Below, piece by piece: positions 15,260-22,493 of a stretch of DNA of 24,796 nucleotides. Source of the stretch: a virus; IMG/VR virus record IMGVR_UViG_3300009507_000119, positions 1-24,796 of that record; one strand, 5' to 3'. Both the position numbers and the translations under genes were made by a program. Numbering within the stretch: position 1 is the first letter of the stretch; the number at the start of each line of letters is the position of its first letter. Under the pieces are notes generated by a model. It was given only the letters and a program-made list of their open reading frames with translations. It was not told the DNA's origin and did not search any database.

Positions 15260-16189
15260 TTAGGCTCCTGCTGATAAGTCAGATTGTGTACTGTATGCTG
15301 GTGTTGCTACAGAAACATAAGACCCTGTTGGTCTTAATTGCTTGACTATACTAGTTAGTGTCCCTCTTATTAATTCGTCATCGTTGGGGTCTCCAACATC
15401 ATTATCATTAAATTCTACACTGAACTGAATTGCTTGGTTGCTTATTTCTTTAGCATAGATAAAAAATCTATTTTCTGCGTAATAATCAGCTTGCCCTCGG
15501 CGTTCGAATATCTTTTGATAACTTGTTGTTAGATCGTAATTTCCTATAGGTTGTAATAACCCTGATGAACCTGTTTTTTCAGTTGTGCTGGCACTAAATT
15601 TAATAGTTCCCATATTTGTTAATATAGTATTCCAGTCAGCACCTTTTTGTGTTGTATCGCCTTCAATAGTTGCATTCATTTGTATTTGGCCGCCGGCATT
15701 AAAAAATGCACGTCTATGATCTGCATCATCAAAATTTACTGTAAAACTATGTATTATAGTACCATTCCAGGCTGCAAATCTAGTACTAGTAGTTGCTGTT
15801 TCTAATGTTACTTGTGTTCCGTCAACTACTGTTCTGTTAGATTCTAAAATATTAACAACAGCAACAAATTGGTTAAATCCTTTATCAACTACACCTGCAA
15901 TGTCATTAGCACTTACTTTTTCTCCTGGTAATAATTCTAGTAAAGAACTTAAACTTCCAGTTTGGTGTACTTGTATTCTATTAATATCATCTCTTAAGAG
16001 ATTCATGTGTTCAGCTCTAACAATATCGCTTGCTAAAAGCGGTGAACTTACAGGTACTTGTCCGTATCCGTTTACTGAGAATCCTGTACCTAAAATATCA
16101 GCAACAGAAGTTTGTAAATCGTTGTAGTTAGCTGCTGTAATTCTAGAAGCTCCCTGCGGATCACTGGCTCCTCTTACTAAATCTGGCAT
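15260..16189 (-). CDS. Virion structural-type protein, paralogue 2
   Basis: This 309-residue beta-rich protein is the paralogue of the 368-residue protein downstream. GYGQV is at 41-45, LRDDINRIQVHQTG lies near 65-78, and DHRRAFFNAGGQI at 157-169 is followed by DWNTILTNMGTIKF. A TTSYQKIF...YAEN..FIYAK block also matches. It is compact compared with its sister, which carries insertions between these blocks. It sits directly behind a perfect TATAAATA late promoter (16219-16226), with AAGGA about ten bases before the ATG. The late promoter and neighbouring fibre-like genes indicate a virion component made late in infection. No enzymatic motif is visible. Confidence 0.72.
   Translation of the reverse strand: MPDLVRGASDPQGASRITAANYNDLQTSVADILGTGFSVNGYGQVPVSSPLLASDIVRAEHMNLLRDDINRIQVHQTGSLSSLLELLPGEKVSANDIAGVVDKGFNQFVAVVNILESNRTVVDGTQVTLETATTSTRFAAWNGTIIHSFTVNFDDADHRRAFFNAGGQIQMNATIEGDTTQKGADWNTILTNMGTIKFSASTTEKTGSSGLLQPIGNYDLTTSYQKIFERRGQADYYAENRFFIYAKEISNQAIQFSVEFNDNDVGDPNDDELIRGTLTSIVKQLRPTGSYVSVATPAYSTQSDLSAGA
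15265..15269 (-). promoter_or_regulatory. Ribosome binding site that decides a GTG start
   Basis: AGGAG on the minus strand lies seven bases upstream of GTG at 15257-15255 and is inside the last codons of the preceding gene. It is the reason for choosing the GTG as start of the 368-residue structural gene. Confidence 0.75.
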
Positions 16190-16218
16190 GTTATCGCTAT
16201 CCTTTTATTAAGTACTAC

Positions 16219-16226
16219 TATTTATA
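16219..16226 (-). promoter_or_regulatory. T4-type late promoter (perfect octamer)
   Basis: TATAAATA on the minus strand is the exact late promoter octamer of phage T4 and its relatives, recognised by the phage late sigma factor with the sliding clamp. It lies 29 bases before the ATG at 16189. The TAA stop of the upstream gene (16224-16222) forms part of the octamer. Confidence 0.8.
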
Positions 16227-17796
16227 CCTTCAACACACACTCAACTAATTTTTCATTTTCGTCATCATTAGTTGAAAGAGCTATGCCTACTACCGAACCA
16301 CCGTTAATTGATGTACTTGCATAGCCATCATTATCAACATAGACTGGTTGTCCTTTTTTAACACTACCCATAACACGAACTGGAACTCGACCTTTAAGAC
16401 CAATTGCTTGACCTTCACATGCTTTATTCATTAAGTATGCTGGTTCTAAGGAGATAACACCAATTGCTATACATCCTCTGTCAGCTTTAGTTGTTTCTTC
16501 GTCGCCGCCAACGCACATTACTGTACCTACTGGATATTCGTTATCAGTTGTATACTTCTCTGCTAAGTCAGCGTATAGTGCTTCTGTTGCAATACCTTGA
16601 AAATAGTTTGCATAAATGTCACTATCTTGATCTCTTACAACTACTGTATTTGGTGATGCTGTTTTACTAGGTTTTCTTACTAAACTAGTTGGCGGATTAG
16701 CGCCATTTGTAAAGTCAAACACATATGAATCAACATCATCTTCTAGTATTAAGCCTTTTGAAGCTGTTCCTAGACCAATAAAGTCCTTTGCATATGTTTC
16801 TTGCCAAGGATACTGTGAAGTACCCATAGTTGCTAGTACTGGTGTTGGTTTATTTTGTGTTTCTGTACCGTTTGTATAACCTGGAATAATAGCATTTGCC
16901 ATTATTTGTAATGAGTTAATAACTACACCTGAGTTATTTTTAGCTTTAAACGCAATAGTTCCGCCTGTTTCGTTTGCAATAATTGGACGTTCTACTTGTG
17001 TTCCGTTACCTGTAATAATTTCTTGTTTAATTTTTAAGTCATTAGAGTCGCCTACTGAAATACCAAGATCTGAGAAACGAGCTAGTTGACTAAAGTTAGC
17101 ATCTGTTTTTAATACATATTCTGTATCAGCTCTTCCGCCAAGTTTTTCTGCGTTAGTAGATGTACCAACTAATCTCCAGTCACCTGATGTAATACCACCA
17201 CTACTGTTTAATGTATTTTTAAGGGTAAGACCTTTACGTATTCTGTCAAAGCCTGGAATATTTGAATCAACGTCTGCACTATCAATAGTAAAGTCCTGTG
17301 AACTTACAGTAAAGATAACTTCATCGTTTGCCACTGCTGTGATAATACCACGTGCTGTTCCGCCGTCATCTCTAACTGAACGACTTACAATTTGTGTCTG
17401 ACCTGATCCTGCACTTTGGGGTCCTATAAGTACAAAATCTCCGCCATTATATGTGTATAGTTGTTCGTTATCACTATCCCACCAAAAGTCGCCTTCTTTT
17501 AATCCTGTTGGAACTGTAGTACTAACTTCTGCTCCGCCAGTTGTGCGCCATTTAATGCCGTCATAAAATTTTAATTTACTGTTACCTGTATCAAACCAAA
17601 TTTGCCCTGAAATTTTTCTTGGTGGTTCAGTTTGTCCTGCAAAGTTTTCCAGTAAAAATACCATATTTTCATTTTGTATTTCACCGTACCCTGCATAGTT
17701 TTTACCTACTAATTTTAAATCAGTAGTTTGATCAACGGTACCGTCTTCTATTTTCCAAGACCTGCCATTGCTGTATGTATCTATTGTATATGCCAT
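16222..17796 (-). CDS. Tail fibre-like protein with shared N-terminal module and compact C-terminal domain
   Basis: This 524-residue protein is one of three consecutive fibre-like proteins with the same N-terminal module (about 1-128). Marks of the module are GKNYAGYGEIQNENMVFLLE, GQIWFD, GDFWWD and a closing LIGP. The middle has NAEKLGGRADTEYVLKTD (about 216-233), a motif common in phage fibres. The C-terminal 116 residues start with ADLAEKYTTDNEYPVGTVM and include LKGRVPVRVMGSVKKGQPV. I have seen that kind of beta-rich domain at the ends of phage fibres but cannot name its activity. The N-terminal module presumably anchors the protein to the baseplate or to another fibre. A GATAAATA late promoter and an AGGGG ribosome binding site precede the gene. 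Confidence 0.78.
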   Translation of the reverse strand: MAYTIDTYSNGRSWKIEDGTVDQTTDLKLVGKNYAGYGEIQNENMVFLLENFAGQTEPPRKISGQIWFDTGNSKLKFYDGIKWRTTGGAEVSTTVPTGLKEGDFWWDSDNEQLYTYNGGDFVLIGPQSAGSGQTQIVSRSVRDDGGTARGIITAVANDEVIFTVSSQDFTIDSADVDSNIPGFDRIRKGLTLKNTLNSSGGITSGDWRLVGTSTNAEKLGGRADTEYVLKTDANFSQLARFSDLGISVGDSNDLKIKQEIITGNGTQVERPIIANETGGTIAFKAKNNSGVVINSLQIMANAIIPGYTNGTETQNKPTPVLATMGTSQYPWQETYAKDFIGLGTASKGLILEDDVDSYVFDFTNGANPPTSLVRKPSKTASPNTVVVRDQDSDIYANYFQGIATEALYADLAEKYTTDNEYPVGTVMCVGGDEETTKADRGCIAIGVISLEPAYLMNKACEGQAIGLKGRVPVRVMGSVKKGQPVYVDNDGYASTSINGGSVVGIALSTNDDENEKLVECVLKV

Positions 17797-17820
17797 TTAT
17801 AAACCCCTATTGTGACTTAG

Positions 17821-17828
17821 TATTTATC
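17821..17828 (-). promoter_or_regulatory. T4-type late promoter (GATAAATA)
   Basis: GATAAATA on the minus strand matches seven of eight bases of the T4 late octamer. It lies in the 39-base gap before the ATG at 17796, with AGGGG at 17808-17804 as the ribosome binding site. Confidence 0.72.
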
Positions 17829-17835
17829 TGATTTG

Positions 17836-19764
17836 TTAAACTGGGATGGTTCTCTGCCATTGCCATACTCCGCCTACTACTTGATATTCAAATTTCCCTC
17901 TTGTTGGTGACAAGTCTGCAACACCTGAAACTGAGCTAATTGATATGTCTTTAAGTACACTATCAAACTCAGGCGTTGAACTATCATCAGGATCAATATA
18001 AACATTAACTGTAGATTTTGTTAATGCAGAATTGACATCAATTCCGGAAACTGCTGTTCCTATATATGTTGTTGCATATATTCTTGCATACGTACCAGCT
18101 GTTTTAGTTGCTGCTGGATGTAAATATTCTAATGCTTGTCTAATATCCTCATGCGGACCAATATTATCTGAAAATACTGATGACGGATTTGATAATCCGG
18201 TAGCATCAAACGCATATGCTATTACTTGCGCGGCTACTTCTGTATCAACGTATCCTTTAGTAGCAGCACTACTATCAACATCTTCTGTAGCAGCTAACTC
18301 ATTAGCAACACGAGCACTAAGTGGTGTACTTAATCCAGTTATTTTTTGATTATTAACAGTAATTGTTCCGTTACTAGTAATTGCTAGTGCATTACTTACA
18401 ATTAAATTACTGTTAATAGTAACATCACCTGCTACTGTTAAATTTGACAAGTTACCAACTTGTATAAGTCCAGTAGCGTATAATACTGTATCATGTAATC
18501 TATCGCTTGATAACTTAATTTCATTATTAATTCTATAACTATTACTTTCAGTAAGATCTAAACTTTGATTTGATGTCCAGTTTCCTGTTTCAACTTCCCA
18601 AGTTAAGTCTTTACTTCCTTCTGATGAAGCAATAATAATTCCTGCGCCGTCAACTTGTGCATCAGTTCCTTGTGTACTATCATCTAACAGTCCAAGCTCT
18701 ATATTTTTATCTTGAACTCTTAAGTTAGAAACGTTAAGATACGTTGCTTCTCCCTGAATTGTTAAATTTCCTTCAACTTCAAGATCACCAGTAAATCTGC
18801 CGTCGCCGATAACATCTAATTCTACTGTAGGTGTTGTTGTGTAAATTCCTACTCGTTTATTTGTCGAGTCTGCATAGAATGCATTATCAAATAAGTTTCC
18901 TCGACGTGTTCGGATAGTAAAATCTCTATCTAAACGCTGTGTTTCTATTGTAGTAACATAATTTGTATCAACTTTGAACGCTGCATAAACTGTATCACTA
19001 ACTCCTACTGTTAAACCTGCAGCATTTTTAACTGCTAAACTGCCAGTTGTACTAGTATTTCTATCAGTTTTCATAAAGTTAGTTTCTTGGAACTCTTCAC
19101 CAGCGTCACTAACTAATCCTCTTGAAGTTGTAGCTGTGCCTCTAAACCAAAAACTTGTACTTACTGGATTGAATCCAATGCGGATAATTTGACGCTTAGG
19201 AACTCTAGTATCATCAGGATCTTCTGGAAATCCTACAATGTTAACTCTTGGCCTAAACTCTGTTTTAGAATAAATTCCTGATAACGAACCATTTATATAT
19301 AAGTATAGAACTGTTTGGTCTTGGCCGTTAATATCTAATATCGTAAATGCTTCAGTACCAGTTTTACCTTGGCTAGCTGTATACTGTGGGCCAACTAATA
19401 CTATATCAGCGCCGTCAAAGAAATAAAGTTTATTATTTAAACTATCAATCCAAAGATCGCCTGCTACTAAATTAGGTTGTGTTTGACTAACAACTGCTCC
19501 TGCAGCTGATCGAAAAGTACTACCTGTATAAACTTTTAATCTTTCTTCAGCGGTATCATACCAGAGTTGTCCTACAAGAGGTGCGCCTGGAGCACTTGTT
19601 TTAGCAAAATTTTCTAATAATTTAATTAAATTCTCATTAAAAGACTCGCCATAGCTTTTAGAGTTTCTACCAACTAACGTAATATCAGTTGATGTAGTAT
19701 CTAATTGCCCGTCTACTAGATCTACTAATAGTTCTCCGTTACTTTTATTTAATTTATAGCTCAT
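17836..19764 (-). CDS. Long tail fibre-like protein with shared N-terminal module
   Basis: This 642-residue protein starts with the same module as its two neighbours (GRNSKSYGESFNENLIKLLE, GQLWYD, GDLWID, VLVGP). The central part has fibre-type repeats: KRVGIYTTTPTVELDVIGDG, a SNLTVAGDVTINSNLIVS segment, and SAATKGYVD near 500, resembling the DAxTKGYVD motif of tail fibres. There is no collar domain. The C-terminal region ends with FEYQVVGGVWQWQRTIPV and is different from the other two proteins, so it may form the part that contacts a receptor or partner. GAGGG six bases before the ATG gives a ribosome binding site. No own promoter is seen and it is probably read from 22486-22493 together with the two genes upstream. 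Confidence 0.78.
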   Translation of the reverse strand: MSYKLNKSNGELLVDLVDGQLDTTSTDITLVGRNSKSYGESFNENLIKLLENFAKTSAPGAPLVGQLWYDTAEERLKVYTGSTFRSAAGAVVSQTQPNLVAGDLWIDSLNNKLYFFDGADIVLVGPQYTASQGKTGTEAFTILDINGQDQTVLYLYINGSLSGIYSKTEFRPRVNIVGFPEDPDDTRVPKRQIIRIGFNPVSTSFWFRGTATTSRGLVSDAGEEFQETNFMKTDRNTSTTGSLAVKNAAGLTVGVSDTVYAAFKVDTNYVTTIETQRLDRDFTIRTRRGNLFDNAFYADSTNKRVGIYTTTPTVELDVIGDGRFTGDLEVEGNLTIQGEATYLNVSNLRVQDKNIELGLLDDSTQGTDAQVDGAGIIIASSEGSKDLTWEVETGNWTSNQSLDLTESNSYRINNEIKLSSDRLHDTVLYATGLIQVGNLSNLTVAGDVTINSNLIVSNALAITSNGTITVNNQKITGLSTPLSARVANELAATEDVDSSAATKGYVDTEVAAQVIAYAFDATGLSNPSSVFSDNIGPHEDIRQALEYLHPAATKTAGTYARIYATTYIGTAVSGIDVNSALTKSTVNVYIDPDDSSTPEFDSVLKDISISSVSGVADLSPTRGKFEYQVVGGVWQWQRTIPV

Positions 19765-19767
19765 CTG

Positions 19768-21849
19768 TTACCCTCTTCCAGAATATATAATATAATTCAT
19801 TGTTACTGTTGGTGGCATAATATTAAAATCTTGTCCTACAGGGTTAGCACTAATAACATTACCACTGTTTGCTAATTTTTGACCACTGTTTGTAGCTGTA
19901 GGTCCGTCAATACCTGTAACGTTAGTATCCGTTGATGGATCTTGTCTATCCTGTATAGCATAAAATTGATTACGATCCTGGTCTTGTAAATTGTGTTGGT
20001 GTTCAGGTAAATTAGTAACATCTATTACCTTTGTTTCTGAGCCATCTAACGCACCTATAATATCTGCAGATGTTGCTGTTACAGTATTGGCACTTGATCC
20101 GCCCATATTATCTGCACCCATAGGCATTCTACCACGCATATCAGGAACAGCAAAGTTATTAGTAGCAACTTGTGATTCTGGTTTAAACTTATAGCCAATA
20201 ACTTGGAATAATGCTTGATAATCAGTCTTATCAAGCTCTCTACCATCACATAAAATCCAGTCATCACTTGGAGTTACATCACCGCCAAATGGTAGTATAA
20301 CGCCAGCTGGTGTTCTTGGAATAGTTTTTAAGAAATTATCTTTAGTAACACTTTTAAGACCAACTACAGCACCGTCTACATCATTAAACAATAGTAAGTC
20401 ATCGCCAGCAACGTCAATTTCACGTGGCTTTCTTGATATAAATTGATTTGAAATTTCTGTTCTAAATGTTTTTGTTAAAGGAACTTCGCCTACAGCAATA
20501 CCTTCGCCATTATCAAATTGTGGATCTTGATATGCGCCATCAAATTCAATTGGAACTAATGTAGCAACATCACCTGTCATAACAAATGTAGTTTTATTAA
20601 TCAAGTTAGCTGACGAAGTTGATGGTCCGTTAACTTTACCGTTAACTGTTCCATCTAGTGTTCCGATAAAATTAGTTGAATATGTGTTTCTATAATATCT
20701 AGTTGAAGATCCTAAATCTCTAATGTTAGTATCGTCTGGAACAATACTGTTAGAGGTAAGTAAATCTGAAAGTTTTGTTTGGCCGCCAACATTTAAGTTT
20801 TGTCTAATGCCTGCGCCGCCTCTAACTTGTAAAGCGCCGTTATTAATAGTTGTACTCTGTGTAGTAGAGTTAATAATAACATTACCACTTGATTGTATAG
20901 TACCTACAACGTCTAATGCTTGTTCTGGTGCTTCAGTGTTTATCCCAACACGTAGATTAGAATCAACACGTATAACTGTTTTAGCTACATCGTTATTTCT
21001 AACACGCATATCAATGTTTGAGCCACCAATATTGTGTTGAATTACACCAGCATTGCCTTCAACACCTACTGTAAGTTCGGCGTTTACACCATAATTGATA
21101 CCTTGATTGTTTTGAATGTTTAGTGGAAACGTTGAAGTACTTGTAGTATTACCTCTTAAAAAGTTTCCTGCTGCTACAATTTCGTTATTAACAATTAAGT
21201 TTTCTGCTTTTTCTGCTGTACCAAAGAACTTAAAGTTAGTTAAGCCATCATTGTCAGTGTCTTTGTTAATTAAGTTAAATCCAGGATTGATTGCTGCAAA
21301 TCCAGCAATAGTTGTCTTTGGAATAAACGGTGTTGACGAACCACTGATAATACCAATAGTTTGACCCGATACTTCAATTCTTAAAATATTGTATGATATA
21401 TTATCCTGACCAATAATTTGATCAGCTTTTGCGCCTGTTGCTAGGCCATCTGAGAAACTAGGTCCTATTAGTACCCAACCACCACCTGTAAACAAATATA
21501 GTTGTTGGTTGTCTGTATCTACCCATAGGTCGCCAAGTTGTGCAATAGCCGGAGTATTAATTGATTTTGAAATTCCACTTGCTGGAACCCAATTTGTATC
21601 ATTATACACCATTAACTTTTCTTCAGTTAATGTGTTATCATACCAAAGTTGCCCTTCAACAGGACTACTTGGTGGATTGTTTGAAGCAAAACTTTCTAAT
21701 AAATGTAAAAAGTTTTCTGCAATTGTTGCACCGTACGCTGTAGAATTTCTTCCTGGAAAGCCCAGTGTTGTTTCTCTATTGATAGTGCTATCTTGAACTG
21801 TAATAGTACCTTTATTTGCAACATCAGTATAATTAATAGTGTATGACAT
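19768..21849 (-). CDS. Tail fibre/collar protein with phage tail collar domain
   Basis: This 693-residue protein has the shared module first (GRNSTAYGATIAENFLHLLE, GQLWYD, GDLWVD, LIGP), then fibre repeats such as LRVGINTEAPEQALDVVGTI. A phage tail collar domain lies at about 514-575, marked by PAGVILPFGG, WILCDG, YQALFQVIGY, and NNFAVPDMRGRMPMGAD. After it, LPEHQHN at 614-620 contains an HxH pair like that which binds metal in the short tail fibre gp12 of T4, and the end MNYIIYSGRG is typical of this group. The protein probably forms a trimeric fibre of the baseplate that touches the host surface. AGGGG lies six bases before the ATG, three bases after the previous stop. Confidence 0.88.
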   Translation of the reverse strand: MSYTINYTDVANKGTITVQDSTINRETTLGFPGRNSTAYGATIAENFLHLLESFASNNPPSSPVEGQLWYDNTLTEEKLMVYNDTNWVPASGISKSINTPAIAQLGDLWVDTDNQQLYLFTGGGWVLIGPSFSDGLATGAKADQIIGQDNISYNILRIEVSGQTIGIISGSSTPFIPKTTIAGFAAINPGFNLINKDTDNDGLTNFKFFGTAEKAENLIVNNEIVAAGNFLRGNTTSTSTFPLNIQNNQGINYGVNAELTVGVEGNAGVIQHNIGGSNIDMRVRNNDVAKTVIRVDSNLRVGINTEAPEQALDVVGTIQSSGNVIINSTTQSTTINNGALQVRGGAGIRQNLNVGGQTKLSDLLTSNSIVPDDTNIRDLGSSTRYYRNTYSTNFIGTLDGTVNGKVNGPSTSSANLINKTTFVMTGDVATLVPIEFDGAYQDPQFDNGEGIAVGEVPLTKTFRTEISNQFISRKPREIDVAGDDLLLFNDVDGAVVGLKSVTKDNFLKTIPRTPAGVILPFGGDVTPSDDWILCDGRELDKTDYQALFQVIGYKFKPESQVATNNFAVPDMRGRMPMGADNMGGSSANTVTATSADIIGALDGSETKVIDVTNLPEHQHNLQDQDRNQFYAIQDRQDPSTDTNVTGIDGPTATNSGQKLANSGNVISANPVGQDFNIMPPTVTMNYIIYSGRG

Positions 21850-21852
21850 TTA

Positions 21853-22467
21853 TTACCCCTCGTTAAACCCTGTTAAACTTTGTACTCTTACAGTGTAATC
21901 GATTTGAACAAGTCTGTTTAACGATTTTTGTATTGGATGAAAAATAACATGTGTTAATAATCTACCAGTTCCGTCTGGATTGTATCCTCTTAATCCTAAT
22001 TCATCAAATACATATAAACTTTCAGTATTACTTGCTGTATCAAATGCATCCTGACCATTTGGTTCACCGTAATCTAATAAACAAGTAACTAAAATATCAG
22101 TGTAGTTAGTACCGCTAACATGTCTAATATCTATCTTATTACGAGCAGGATCTGTGTTATTAACGCTTCTATCATCAACAACTTTTTGGAATGTTTGATT
22201 GTATAAACTTGCATTAGTTCCTGTACTATTTGGTGTTAGATATGTAATAATACCAGTTGGGTCTAAGCTAGTTCCGCCATTGCCGAAGCTCATTTCATGC
22301 ACCCAACCTTGGCCTGCATTACTTAAACTTTCTGCAAGGGCAATACTCATATTCTCATAATGTATTGCATTACGTTTATTAAGTAGTACTTCCCCAGATT
22401 TTGGATCATGTATTTTTACATGTCCTTCTAAGAATATACCCTGTTTATCTAAAAATTTATCTGTCAT
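21853..22467 (-). CDS. Virion structural-type protein of 204 residues
   Basis: This protein starts with IFLEGHVKIHDPKSGEVLLN, resembling small proteins found next to fibre genes in marine T4-like myoviruses (memory only). It is beta-rich, with a conserved-looking MSFGNGG segment near 60 and LYVFDELGLRG near 150. Acidic and Asn residues are common, and there is no cysteine-rich motif or signal peptide. AGGA lies seven bases before the ATG, behind a GATAAATA late promoter, and the three fibre-like genes follow closely. It is probably a baseplate or fibre-connector component; a precise role cannot be given. Confidence 0.68.
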   Translation of the reverse strand: MTDKFLDKQGIFLEGHVKIHDPKSGEVLLNKRNAIHYENMSIALAESLSNAGQGWVHEMSFGNGGTSLDPTGIITYLTPNSTGTNASLYNQTFQKVVDDRSVNNTDPARNKIDIRHVSGTNYTDILVTCLLDYGEPNGQDAFDTASNTESLYVFDELGLRGYNPDGTGRLLTHVIFHPIQKSLNRLVQIDYTVRVQSLTGFNEG

Positions 22468-22485
22468 TTTTATTTCCTGTCATTG

Positions 22486-22493
22486 TATTTATC
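22486..22493 (-). promoter_or_regulatory. T4-type late promoter (GATAAATA) overlapping a stop codon
   Basis: GATAAATA on the minus strand lies 18 bases before the ATG at 22467. The TAA stop codon of the upstream large structural gene (22491-22489) sits inside the octamer, at the same offset as in the promoter at 16219-16226. It would drive the 204-residue gene and the fibre-like genes behind it. Confidence 0.72.

Noticed and set aside
18032-18349. Plus-strand frame of 105 codons opposite a fibre-like gene
   Set aside because: It mirrors a well-supported structural gene; hydrophobic composition is what the reverse strand of such sequence gives.
20723-21040. Plus-strand frame of 105 codons opposite the collar gene
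   Set aside because: Same reason: antisense shadow of a gene with strong domain evidence.
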